NCBI RefSeq assembly: GCF_009905545.1
Contig: NZ_JAAALB010000038.1
Coordinates: 1-58,767 of the forward strand
DNA: 58,767 nt
Origin: Cellulophaga sp. BC115SP
GTDB taxonomy: Bacteria > Bacteroidota > Bacteroidia > Cytophagales > Spirosomataceae
Direction: 5' to 3'
Below are positions 1-7,795 of the stretch, piece by piece (positions within the stretch are counted from its first letter, which is position 1; each line of letters opens with the position of its first letter). The notes below the pieces were generated by a model, which saw only the letters and a program-made list of their open reading frames with translations, searched no databases and was not told the DNA's origin. The position numbers and the translations under genes were made by a program.

Positions 1-75
1 CTCTTTGCCTCTTTGCCTCTTTGCCTCTTTGCCTCTTTGCCTCTTTGCCTCTTTGCCTCTTTGCCTCTTTGCCTC
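1..75. repeat. Tandem 8-bp repeat (ctctttgc)n
   Basis: Nine or more head-to-tail copies of ctctttgc run from the window edge to the pirin stop codon, so the array may continue outside. The same word (cctctttgcc) forms the arms of the hairpin at 34263-34310 and appears near 13175, so the array probably grew from one arm of that dispersed palindrome family. Confidence 0.9.
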
Positions 76-954
76 TTACAATGTCATTGGTACATCCATC
101 AATAGGATTTCGGCATCTTGTGTTAGGGCTTTCAAAGCGATAGATTTTGTATTCCAGATACCCAAGCCATCACGTTGATTAACTGTTTGACCATCGATTT
201 CAAAATCTCCTTTTAGAATAAAAGCATATACACCGTTTCCTTGACGTTTTATATCGTAGTTGGCAGTTGTACCAGCATCGAACGTACCAATATTAAACCA
301 TGCATCCTGATGAATCCAAACGCCTGCATCTTCTGGATTAGGAGAGAGAATTTGTTGTAAACGGTTGCGACGGTCAGCAATATCTAGCGTCATTTGGTCG
401 TAGCGAGGCGTAACGTTTTTCTTGTTAGGGAATACCCAAATCTGTAAAAACTTTGTTTCTTTATCGCTGTTGCGGTTGTATTCGCTGTGATACACACCTG
501 TACCAGCACTCATAACCTGAATATCGCCCTTTTTGATGACTGCCACGTTATTCATGCTGTCTTTGTGCTCAAGGTCACCTTCTAATGGAATTGAGATAAT
601 TTCCATATTGTCGTGCGGGTGAGTTCCAAAGCCACGACCTGCTGCTACTTGGTCGTCGTTGAGTACACGCAAAACACCAAAGTGGACTCTTTCTGGATTA
701 TAATAATTAGCGAAACTAAAAGTATGATGACTTTTTAGCCATCCATGATTGGCATAGCCGCGAGTATCGGCTTTATGCAATATTGTATTTGCCATGATTT
801 TTGTCTGAGGATTGGGTAAATGATTCAAACCGATTACTTCCAATGGTTGCAATTCATCATTTTGATGATTGTTGAGTTCTTTTCCTAGAACTTTAGAACT
901 CACAAACATTCCAGTTCCCAATATGCCTTTCTTAAGAAATTCCTTGCGTTCCAT
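76..954 (-). CDS. Pirin family protein with N-terminal export-like signal
   Basis: Cupin-fold pirin; some members are quercetin 2,3-dioxygenases, others regulators. The N-terminal cupin holds the metal-ligand pattern GTHPHDN followed by EHKDSM and, about 40 residues on, YHSEYN, matching the three-His/one-Glu site of the family. The start at 954 gives 292 residues; an upstream ATG at 1005 would add 17 residues with no pirin similarity. Residues 1-25 (RKEFLKK then a hydrophobic run) resemble a Tat signal with RK in place of RR, which is unusual because typical pirins of about 230 residues are cytoplasmic. Physiological substrate unknown. Confidence 0.88.
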   Translation of the reverse strand: MERKEFLKKGILGTGMFVSSKVLGKELNNHQNDELQPLEVIGLNHLPNPQTKIMANTILHKADTRGYANHGWLKSHHTFSFANYYNPERVHFGVLRVLNDDQVAAGRGFGTHPHDNMEIISIPLEGDLEHKDSMNNVAVIKKGDIQVMSAGTGVYHSEYNRNSDKETKFLQIWVFPNKKNVTPRYDQMTLDIADRRNRLQQILSPNPEDAGVWIHQDAWFNIGTFDAGTTANYDIKRQGNGVYAFILKGDFEIDGQTVNQRDGLGIWNTKSIALKALTQDAEILLMDVPMTL

Positions 955-1154
955 CGTTGTAAATCGTTTTGTTAAATGAACAGTACAAAGATGCACGAAG
1001 CGCAAGCCTCAAAACATTGAACTAGGACAAGAATTTTGGGATAATTTGAAGATTTGTTAATTTGAAGATTTGGAAATGGAGTTGTTTGATTTTTTCTGTC
1101 AGGGGTGAATAAATTCACCCACTAATTATTGAACAAGTTATCGATTCAGTTTGA

Positions 1155-1201
1155 AAACTGTTTAAAAAGTAAGTCCAAGACTAAGTCTTGAACTAGGAGT
1201 T
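1155..1201 (+). repeat. REP-like palindrome, copy 1
   Basis: Contains the hairpin CAAGAC-TAA-GTCTTG (1176-1190) with flanks AAGTC and AACTAGGA. The same element including flanks recurs on the opposite strand near 42128-42172, and a variant sits at 42195-42220. Confidence 0.8.
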
Positions 1202-1249
1202 CCAAGTTTGTTCAGGAAGAAAAAAATGACCTGTGTTTTTTTGCTTATA

Positions 1250-1275
1250 GCCTAATGCATACGGCTTTACAGCCT
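1250..1275. repeat. Dispersed palindrome of the GCCTA..ACGGCTT..AGCC type
   Basis: The words GCCTAATGCATACGGCTTTA and CAGCC form a weak dyad at the 3' end of the Crp-type gene. Related elements occur at about 32666-32722, 52369-52394 and 55930-55965. Confidence 0.5.
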
Positions 1276-1876
1276 AAAACTGTTTTGCCAATTTGGCACG
1301 AACTTTACTCAAAAATTCGGCAGAAATACCCAAATACGAAGCAATATAATGTTGAGGAACTCTTTGAGGAATACTTGGATATCTTTTCAGAAAATCAAGA
1401 TACTTTTCCATCGCAGGTTTGGCAATGGTATTGATTAATCTGTTTTGGGTAACAGACAAATTCCGTTGTACTAGCAAACGGAAAAATCGTTCGAACCGTG
1501 GAGCTTTTTCGAGAAGTGTTTCTTTGGTGTTATGGTCAAGGTATAAAATTTCACAAGCCTCAAGCGTTTCGATAAAAATGTTACTTGGAACTTGTTCATG
1601 AAAACTTGCAATATCACTAATCCACCAGCCTTCCACGGCAAATTGTAGAATAACTTCCGCACCTTTATCATCCAAATAATAAGTACGAGCACAACCTTTC
1701 ACGATAAATGCTTCAATATCACAAACGTCTCCAGCTTTTAGCAAAAAGGTTTTTTTCGGGACTTTTTTATAAGTCAATAGGTCATTAAAAATGCTTAATT
1801 CTTCTGCTGTAAACGAAACATATTTGCCGATGGCTTGATTAATAATATCGTTGTATTGACTTGAGTAAGGTTGCAT
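1274..1876 (-). CDS. Crp/Fnr family transcriptional regulator
   Basis: A 200-residue cyclic-nucleotide-binding-domain regulator. Residues about 25-115 form the cNMP-binding beta barrel (LLKAGDVCD.EAFIVKGCARTYY) and the C-terminal 60 residues contain a helix-turn-helix (QHYIASYLGISAEFLSKVRAKL) of the short type common in Bacteroidota Crp-like proteins. The canonical cAMP-contact motif is not recognisable, so the effector is unknown. It stands alone, 43 bases downstream of the hydrolase gene on the same strand, with which it could be co-transcribed. Targets cannot be read from the sequence. Confidence 0.88.
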   Translation of the reverse strand: MQPYSSQYNDIINQAIGKYVSFTAEELSIFNDLLTYKKVPKKTFLLKAGDVCDIEAFIVKGCARTYYLDDKGAEVILQFAVEGWWISDIASFHEQVPSNIFIETLEACEILYLDHNTKETLLEKAPRFERFFRLLVQRNLSVTQNRLINTIAKPAMEKYLDFLKRYPSIPQRVPQHYIASYLGISAEFLSKVRAKLAKQF

Positions 1877-1919
1877 AGGATAAAAGATTGATAGTACGAT
1901 TGAGAATAAAATGTAGACT

Positions 1920-2897
1920 TTAAATTAGTTGCCTATTGTAGTTGCCCTTCACAAACTCCCAAGTTCGATAATCTCCCCAATAAATGCCATTTTGATTAGG
2001 AGCGTAAAAACCACAATGTCCGCCGTGAGCGGGATATTCACTGAAAAGGTAATTCGACTTTTTAGCTTTATCCAAAATCGCACAACTTTCTGATAATACA
2101 GGGTCGTTAGCGGCATTTAAGATTAATGAAGGAATCCTAATTTGGTCTACTACATGAATTGCACTACATGAATCATAATAGTCTGCGGCATTTTTGAGAC
2201 CGTGCAAAGGCGCAATGTATTCTCCTGTAAACTCATCTAAGGTTTTGTATTTTTCAAATAATGAAAACCATTTCGGGTCAATCAACTCAGTTCTTTTTTG
2301 TAAAAAACGATGAAGTTTACTTTTAAAGCGATTTGCATAAAAGCCTTCAGCACCCATCGCATCCACGCTTCCTTGAATATCGGTAGGAACAGAGATCGCT
2401 ACAACTGATTTAATTTCTTGGGCTATGTTTACACCTTGCTCTCCAGCATATTTGAGCGATATATTTCCACCTTTGCTATATCCCACCAACGTAATTTGCG
2501 TGTAGTGTTTCATCGCCAAGCAATGATTGATTACATACGCCAAATCTTGAGAATCACCATGCGTTGTTAATCGCTCCAAACGATTATTTTCACCGCTCAG
2601 TCCTCTGTGATTCCAGCAAACCGCATCCCAATGGTTTTGATTAAACAATTTTACCGCTCCCAAAATATAGGGTCTTGTAGAGTTTCCCAGAAATCCATGT
2701 GTAACAATGACAAGAGATTTGCTAGGAACAGAACTTTTACTCCAATCCAAATCCAAAAAATCTCCATCAGGCAACTCTATGCGCTCACGTGTATAGTGCA
2801 CTCCCTCAACCTTACGAAGCGTAGAAGGGTAAATAGTCGAGAAATGTGGGTTTCTCCAGATATGTTTTGCTTTGTAAGATGACTCGATTAAAGGCAT
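1920..2897 (-). CDS. YheT-like alpha/beta hydrolase
   Basis: 325-residue alpha/beta-hydrolase of the YheT/EMB8 group. The oxyanion region HGFLGNSTRPYI, nucleophile elbow GYSKGG (Ser about 146), acidic residue in NAANDPVLS and the catalytic His in HGGHCGFY are all present in the family order. No signal peptide, so cytoplasmic. Family members are thought to act on esters or lipids, but a physiological substrate has not been settled. Lies between a Crp-type regulator and yigZ on the same strand. Confidence 0.88.
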   Translation of the reverse strand: MPLIESSYKAKHIWRNPHFSTIYPSTLRKVEGVHYTRERIELPDGDFLDLDWSKSSVPSKSLVIVTHGFLGNSTRPYILGAVKLFNQNHWDAVCWNHRGLSGENNRLERLTTHGDSQDLAYVINHCLAMKHYTQITLVGYSKGGNISLKYAGEQGVNIAQEIKSVVAISVPTDIQGSVDAMGAEGFYANRFKSKLHRFLQKRTELIDPKWFSLFEKYKTLDEFTGEYIAPLHGLKNAADYYDSCSAIHVVDQIRIPSLILNAANDPVLSESCAILDKAKKSNYLFSEYPAHGGHCGFYAPNQNGIYWGDYRTWEFVKGNYNRQLI

Positions 2898-2977
2898 ATT
2901 GGGGTAGTGATGAGTTTTGAGTGCGGAGTGTTGAATTTAGTAATTGCTTTTGATTGCTAATGGCTGAAAGCTCTTCG

Positions 2978-3592
2978 TCAGACTGTTGCGATATGTTCAA
3001 TCTCAATTGGTTCGATTTTTTCGAGTTTCCCAATGATTTGATTGGTCATATTTCTACGAAACTCAAGTTGTAAAGTACATTGATTGTCAAAAAGTTGATT
3101 CTTGACTTTCAGCCCAAATTCTTTTACTACTTTCATCACATCATTCATTTGAACAAATTCAAAACGTACTTCATAAATCTCATTGACCGTTTTTTCAACG
3201 ATTTCTGCTTCAGCTAATGCTTCTTGAGTAGCCGTTTTGTAGGCATTAATCAGACCCGGAACGCCTAATAAAGTACCACCAAAATAACGAACGACTACCA
3301 CCAAAATATTAGTTATATCTTTTGACAATAAGACATTCAAAATAGGTTTTCCAGCCGAACCAGATGGTTCACCGTCGTCATTGACCCTAAAATTGGTTCG
3401 GTCTTGTCCCAAGCGATAGGCATAGCAATGATGAACCGCTTTGAAATGTTCCTTTTTGAGTTGGTCTACTAATTCTTTTACCTCTGACTCGTCTTCAATA
3501 GGATAGGCATAGGCAAAAAATTTACTGCCCTTATCTTTAAATAGCCCTTCAGCCGAGCCAGTAATGGTTTTGTAAGTATCTTCAAATAACAT
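2978..3592 (-). CDS. yigZ: YigZ/IMPACT family protein (UPF0029)
   Basis: 204 residues with the IMPACT domain (residues about 10-120) carrying the signature GEPSGSAGKPILNVL and VVVRYFGGTLLGVPGL, followed by the C-terminal DUF1949-type domain. Eukaryotic IMPACT modulates the eIF2 kinase activator GCN1; the bacterial role is unclear but the fold suggests nucleic-acid or ribosome association. Full length for the family. A -7 element at 3648-3655 gives a leader of about 50 nt containing a GC-rich hairpin. Confidence 0.92.
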   Translation of the reverse strand: MLFEDTYKTITGSAEGLFKDKGSKFFAYAYPIEDESEVKELVDQLKKEHFKAVHHCYAYRLGQDRTNFRVNDDGEPSGSAGKPILNVLLSKDITNILVVVVRYFGGTLLGVPGLINAYKTATQEALAEAEIVEKTVNEIYEVRFEFVQMNDVMKVVKEFGLKVKNQLFDNQCTLQLEFRRNMTNQIIGKLEKIEPIEIEHIATV

Positions 3593-3613
3593 AAAATCTC
3601 AATTTTGATAGTT

Positions 3614-3637
3614 GCACGGCTTTTGATGGCGCCGTGC
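3614..3637 (-). promoter_or_regulatory. Hairpin in the yigZ leader
   Basis: GCACGGC (3614-3620) and GCCGTGC (3631-3637) pair perfectly around a 10-nt loop, between the -7 element at 3648 and the start codon at 3592, so it would lie in the yigZ mRNA leader. Role unknown. Confidence 0.45.
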
Positions 3638-3647
3638 ATAATATCTA

Positions 3648-3655
3648 CAAATTTA
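3648..3655 (-). promoter_or_regulatory. -7 element of yigZ
   Basis: Read on the minus strand this is TAAATTTG, a perfect match to the Bacteroidota -7 consensus TAnnTTTG. The -33 region is not convincing. Confidence 0.55.
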
Positions 3656-3751
3656 CTTAAGTAATTGGAGAAAATGATGCTATCAAGGATGATACGTGTT
3701 GGACTTCGTTGCTGAATAGTTTGGAGCTACAGCATAAAGCATAATTATGCG

Positions 3752-3759
3752 TAACTTTG
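3752..3759 (+). promoter_or_regulatory. -7 element upstream of rqcH
   Basis: TAACTTTG matches TAnnTTTG. It overlaps the extended reading frame that opens at 3757, which supports the downstream ATG at 3823 as the true start (leader of about 58 nt). Confidence 0.6.
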
Positions 3760-3822
3760 TGTTTTGAGATTGAAAACCGATATCGTATCAAATATCTGTT
3801 GGTACGATTAAAAGATATTATA

Positions 3823-5400
3823 ATGCAAACGAATTATTATTTTCTTCGACAGCTTTCGAAGCGATTGGAAGAGGAGTTGGTAGGTTTGGTATTTGCCGAA
3901 TGTTTTTCGCAAGAAAAAGATGAATTGGTCTTAGGCTTTTGTACCGATGGAAAACAGTGGAGAAAAAAGCGTGATTTTTATATAAAAGCTGTTTTGCATC
4001 CTGATTTTGCCTGTTTGAATTTTCCTGATGATTTTCGTCGCGCTGGTCGAAATTCGGTGGATTTGTTCAAGGAAATCAATGGTTTGAGAGTTGAAAGAGT
4101 CCAACAATTTTTGAACGAAAGGGCTTTTGCGCTATATTTTGAAAACAATTTTACTCTGTTATTCAAAATGTACGGTAATCGCTCGAATATCGTCTTATTC
4201 GAAGGTGACGAGGTACTGGATTTGTTTCATAACAAATTGGTTGTCGATAATAACCTTTCTCTCCAAACACTCGACCGTCCGATTGATCAGAGTTTTGAAG
4301 CTTTTGTGGCAGCAAATGGACAGCTAAATGCATTATTCCCAACTTTTGGAAAAGAAATCGTAAAGCTAATTCAGGGAAAAATTAAGGCATTAGAACAGCC
4401 AACTCTTGAACAGCAATGGGCAATAGTCCAAGAAATCCTTAAAGAGTTAGAAGCTTCTCAGTTTTATATCAAGACCATTGATTACCAGCCTGTGCTGTCG
4501 ATGGTACAAGAGGGTGGCGAATGGGTGAAAACCTTGACAGACCCTATTGTAGCGAGCAATGAACTGTACTATTCTTTTGCTCGAATCAATGTTTTTGACA
4601 AAGAAAAAGGGCAGTGTATTCGTTATTTACAAAAGCAAATATCACGTACCCAAACTTATATTGATAAGTCATATACGCAGCTTTCGAGTTTGGAAGAGGA
4701 TGTCAAACATGAAGAAATTGCCAACATCATTATGGCCAATTTACATGCGATTCCTGAGCGAACAGAGGTAATAGAGTTGTATGATTTTTATCGTGATAAA
4801 CCTATTAAAGTAAGGTTGAAGCCTGATTTGACTCCCCAAAAGAATGCTGAAAACTATTACCGAAAAGCCAAAAATGAAAAGATAGAAATCCAAAAACTCA
4901 TGGAGAATATCGAGGCTAAAGAGGAGTTGATGCAAGAATTGCAGGGGCATATCAGCAAAGTGGAGGCAATCGAAAGTCTGCGAGAATTGCGAAAATACAT
5001 TAAGAATAATGTTAGCGAGCAAACCGACAAACAGGTGCTGACAGTTCAAGATTTATTTAAATATGTAAATTATCAAGGTTGGGAAATCTTAATTGGTAAA
5101 AATTCCAGAAATAACGATTTGCTTACTCAACGATACGCCCGAAAAGAAGACCTATGGCTTCACGCTCGTGACGTATCTGGCTCACACGTGGTCATTCGCC
5201 GACAAGCGGGGAAGAAGTTTCCAGTAAATGTCATTGAAAAGGCAGCAGGAATTGCAGCTTATTATTCTAAGCGAAAAAATGATACACTTTGTCCAGTGAT
5301 AGTCACGCCCAAAAAATATGTTCGCAAAACCAAAGATTTGCTAGAAGGTCAGGTGATTGTGGATAAAGAGGAGGTAGTTTTGATTGAGCCAAGTTTGTAA
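3823..5400 (+). CDS. rqcH: NFACT/RqcH ribosome quality-control protein
   Basis: 525 residues in NFACT architecture: N-terminal NFACT-N (1-200, with KMYGNRSNIVL), a helix-hairpin-helix and long coiled coil (about 285-410), and C-terminal NFACT-R (about 425-525) with the hallmark EDLWLHARDVSGSHVVIR. RqcH binds peptidyl-tRNA on stalled 50S subunits and recruits tRNA-Ala for alanine tailing. The usual Asp-Arg pair of NFACT-N appears as Glu-Arg (NERAF), a conservative change that may affect tailing. The older name, fibronectin-binding protein, is misleading here because there is no secretion signal. The ATG at 3823 is preferred over 3757 because the extra 22 residues are not family-like and overlap a promoter element. 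Confidence 0.9.
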   Translation: MQTNYYFLRQLSKRLEEELVGLVFAECFSQEKDELVLGFCTDGKQWRKKRDFYIKAVLHPDFACLNFPDDFRRAGRNSVDLFKEINGLRVERVQQFLNERAFALYFENNFTLLFKMYGNRSNIVLFEGDEVLDLFHNKLVVDNNLSLQTLDRPIDQSFEAFVAANGQLNALFPTFGKEIVKLIQGKIKALEQPTLEQQWAIVQEILKELEASQFYIKTIDYQPVLSMVQEGGEWVKTLTDPIVASNELYYSFARINVFDKEKGQCIRYLQKQISRTQTYIDKSYTQLSSLEEDVKHEEIANIIMANLHAIPERTEVIELYDFYRDKPIKVRLKPDLTPQKNAENYYRKAKNEKIEIQKLMENIEAKEELMQELQGHISKVEAIESLRELRKYIKNNVSEQTDKQVLTVQDLFKYVNYQGWEILIGKNSRNNDLLTQRYARKEDLWLHARDVSGSHVVIRRQAGKKFPVNVIEKAAGIAAYYSKRKNDTLCPVIVTPKKYVRKTKDLLEGQVIVDKEEVVLIEPSL

Positions 5401-5411
5401 TTACCAGTAGA

Positions 5412-5429
5412 GACATAATACTTTACGTC
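5412..5429. repeat. Degenerate GACGCAA/TTGCGTC palindrome
   Basis: GACATAAtactTTACGTC with flanks AGTAGA and TTAAG: a decayed copy of the element seen intact at 5584 and 5698. Confidence 0.55.
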
Positions 5430-5511
5430 TTAAGCTGAGTCAGGCATAGCATATTAATAGCAACATGAGTCATCCCGAATTTTAAGATTGGGGTTATCCT
5501 CCAAGTTTTCA

Positions 5512-5553
5512 TCAAAAAAGCGGTCGGAATATATTTTCCAACCGCTTTTTTGA
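5512..5553 (+). terminator. Hairpin with T run behind rqcH
   Basis: Long stem TCAAAAAAGCGGT.GGAA / TTCC.ACCGCTTTTTTGA with one mismatch and a T tract. The outer arm is nearly identical to the hairpin at 48225-48269, so it is both a likely terminator and a dispersed repeat. It lies about 110 bases behind the stop codon. Confidence 0.65.
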
Positions 5554-5583
5554 TGCTCCCATACTGGATTTTACTCAGTATAA

Positions 5584-5600
5584 GACGCAATCATTGCGTC
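5584..5600. repeat. GACGCAA-tca-TTGCGTC palindrome
   Basis: Perfect 7-bp arms, preceded by TAA and followed by TCTACC. An identical core recurs at 5698-5714. Confidence 0.85.
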
Positions 5601-5697
5601 TCTACCACGAGAATACAAATTTTAACATAATCACTCATTCGCTCAATCACTCAATCGCTAAATTGTTTGATGCAGTACAAAATATGACTTGGCTTAA

Positions 5698-5714
5698 GAC
5701 GCAATCATTGCGTC
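5698..5714. repeat. GACGCAA-tca-TTGCGTC palindrome
   Basis: Same core and loop as 5584-5600, flanked by GGCTTAA and TCTAC. The orientation is fixed by the asymmetric TCTAC tail. Confidence 0.85.
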
Positions 5715-5961
5715 TCTACAAAAAAACACAAAATGATACACCTCACACCTTAAATAAATTATTTTTTATATAAAAAAGTTGCAATTGTTGTTCTAACTAA
5801 AGTATTTTTGCTATTGTAGAACAGTGTAGAACTGTATAAGATAATGTGCAATCATTTGAGCATCGAAAAAATTTGGATTATTCTTATAAAATCAGAATTA
5901 ATTTCAAGTTTTTAAAGCAATAGTAATATAAGTATCCAGTAAATAAATACATATTGCCTTG

Positions 5962-5990
5962 TTTGTTTTGCCATTAAAATTGTAACTTTC
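5962..5990 (+). promoter_or_regulatory. Promoter of the sodium symporter
   Basis: TTTG (5962-5965), 17-base spacer, TAACTTTC (5983-5990): one base off the -7 consensus with a proper -33 TTTG. Predicted leader about 50 nt. Confidence 0.5.
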
Positions 5991-6044
5991 AGATTCAAAA
6001 TTTAATTTATCCCTGATTATAAACTATTCAAATCAATTCAACCC

Positions 6045-7718
6045 ATGCACAAAGGACTGGAACTTATTGATTATCTGGTATTTCTCATTTATTTCGTGGT
6101 AGTGGCTGGCTATGGCTACTGGATTTATCAAAAGAAAAAATCAAAAGAAGCATCTTCTACAGATTTCTTCTTAGCTGAAGGTTCGCTTACATGGTGGGCA
6201 ATTGGAGCATCGATGATTGCTTCAAACATTTCGGCAGAACAGTTCATTGGTATGGCTGGTAACGGCTATAAAATGGGTTTGGCAATTTCGACGTATGAAT
6301 GGATGGCTGCTGCTACGCTTATTATTGTGGCGGTATTCTTTATGCCAATCTATTTGAAGAATAAAATCTTTACAATGCCTCAATTCCTGAAACAACGCTA
6401 TAACTCTACCGTGAGTACGATTATGGCTGTTTTCTGGTTGATTTTATATGTTGTCGTAAACCTTACTTCTATCTTATATCTAGGTGCATTGGCAGTTTCG
6501 ACCATCTCAGGTCTTGATTTTACTTTGTGTATGTGGGGATTAGCAATTTTTGCGGTAATCATTACACTAGGTGGTATGAAAGTAATTGGTTTTACAGACG
6601 TTATTCAGGTATTTTTCTTGATTTTAGGTGGTTTGTGTACTACTTACTTAGCCTTGACGTTGGTGTCAGACCAATTTGGTTCACAAGGTGCAATGGAAGG
6701 TTTGAGTCATATCTTCAATAAGGCAGATGACCATTTCCACATGATTTTGAAAAGAGATAACCCCAACTTTACTTCTTTGCCAGGTTTGACAGTGTTAGTA
6801 GGTGGTATGTGGATTGTGAACTTGAACTATTGGGGATGTAACCAGTATATTACACAGCGTGCTTTGGGTGCTTCGTTACCAGTAGCTCGTGAAGGTTTGT
6901 TGTTTGCAGGTTTCTTAAAATTATTGATGCCTATCATCGTAGTATTGCCAGGTATTGCTGCTTATGTATTGCACGCAAATGGTATGTTCCAACAAGAAAT
7001 GCTTGGAGCTGATGGTACAGTAAACGCTGACCACGCTTATCCAGTATTGTTAAACTTGTTAACACCAGGCTTGAAAGGTTTGTCTTTTGCGGCATTGACA
7101 GCGGCTATTGTAGCATCTTTGGCTGGTAAAGCAAACTCTATCTCGACGATTTTTACCCTAGATATTTATCAAAAATTCTTTAATAAAGAGGCCTCTGAAG
7201 AGCAATTGGTAAAAACTGGTCGTATCGTGATTGTAATAGCTATGGTACTTGCTATTTTGATTTCTCCATATTTGGGTATCGATAAAAAAGGTGGTTTTGA
7301 CTTTATCCAAGAAATGACTGGATATGTATCTCCAGGTATCTTTGCGGTATTCTTGTTAGGTTTCTTCTGGAAACGTGCTAACTCGGCAGGTGCTATGGCT
7401 GCAACGATTGGTTCGGTCGTAATTTCATTGATATTGAAAGATTTGCCAGAAATGACAGGTATGTATGATACTGTGTTTTACTCATCATTCTTGGATGGAG
7501 AAGGACATCATATCATTCCATTCCTTGACCGTATGGGCTTAACATTCTTAATATGTGTGTTGATGATGGTAGTATTAGGCTTGGCAGATTCATCAACAAA
7601 AGATGGGGAGAAAGCGTTGAAAATCGATGCTTCTATGTTCAAAACTAACACGGCATTTGCAGTTGGAGCTTCAGTGATTATTGCTATTCTTGTGGTTCTT
7701 TACACAGTATTCTGGTAG
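6045..7718 (+). CDS. Sodium:solute symporter, SGLT-like (SSS/SLC5 family)
   Basis: 557-residue polytopic inner-membrane protein with about 14 membrane segments and LeuT-type inverted repeats. The N-terminus (SSTDFFLAEGSLTWWAIGASMIASNISAEQFIGMAG) closely follows the sodium-site and unwound-helix motif of the vSGLT sugar transporters, and AGKANSIST in the middle matches the conserved Na2-site helix. A Na+-coupled sugar or polyol importer is the best guess; the substrate cannot be read from sequence. Monocistronic: own promoter upstream and terminator directly behind. Confidence 0.9.
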   Translation: MHKGLELIDYLVFLIYFVVVAGYGYWIYQKKKSKEASSTDFFLAEGSLTWWAIGASMIASNISAEQFIGMAGNGYKMGLAISTYEWMAAATLIIVAVFFMPIYLKNKIFTMPQFLKQRYNSTVSTIMAVFWLILYVVVNLTSILYLGALAVSTISGLDFTLCMWGLAIFAVIITLGGMKVIGFTDVIQVFFLILGGLCTTYLALTLVSDQFGSQGAMEGLSHIFNKADDHFHMILKRDNPNFTSLPGLTVLVGGMWIVNLNYWGCNQYITQRALGASLPVAREGLLFAGFLKLLMPIIVVLPGIAAYVLHANGMFQQEMLGADGTVNADHAYPVLLNLLTPGLKGLSFAALTAAIVASLAGKANSISTIFTLDIYQKFFNKEASEEQLVKTGRIVIVIAMVLAILISPYLGIDKKGGFDFIQEMTGYVSPGIFAVFLLGFFWKRANSAGAMAATIGSVVISLILKDLPEMTGMYDTVFYSSFLDGEGHHIIPFLDRMGLTFLICVLMMVVLGLADSSTKDGEKALKIDASMFKTNTAFAVGASVIIAILVVLYTVFW

Positions 7719-7745
7719 TTTTTTTATAATAGAAATATCATTAAC

Positions 7746-7779
7746 AAAAACGGCGGTGAGGTTACTCATCGCCGTTTTT
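7746..7779 (+). terminator. Rho-independent terminator of the symporter gene
   Basis: 15-bp stem AAAAACGGCGGTGAG / CTCATCGCCGTTTTT with one wobble pair and a 4-base loop, ending in a T run 28 bases behind the stop codon. Confidence 0.88.
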
Positions 7780-7783
7780 GTTG

Positions 7784-7791
7784 TAATTTTG
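7784..7791 (+). promoter_or_regulatory. -7 element abutting the miaA start codon
   Basis: TAATTTTG matches TAnnTTTG and ends 4 bases before the miaA ATG, so transcription would begin at or inside the start codon (leaderless mRNA). No good -33 match is seen, because the terminator stem occupies that place. Confidence 0.45.
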
Positions 7792-7795
7792 TGGT

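Larger units (their letters stand above)
5401..6044. other. Intergenic region with repeats, terminator and promoter
   Basis: 644 bp without a credible gene. It holds three copies of the GACGCAA/TTGCGTC palindrome, the 5512-5553 hairpin, one CACTCATTC/ACTCAATC-type stretch (about 5629-5660) and the symporter promoter. Confidence 0.7.

Noticed and set aside
1-75. Possible CRISPR array or integration-site repeat at the window edge
   Set aside because: The units are 8 bp, tandem without spacers, and no cas gene is present.
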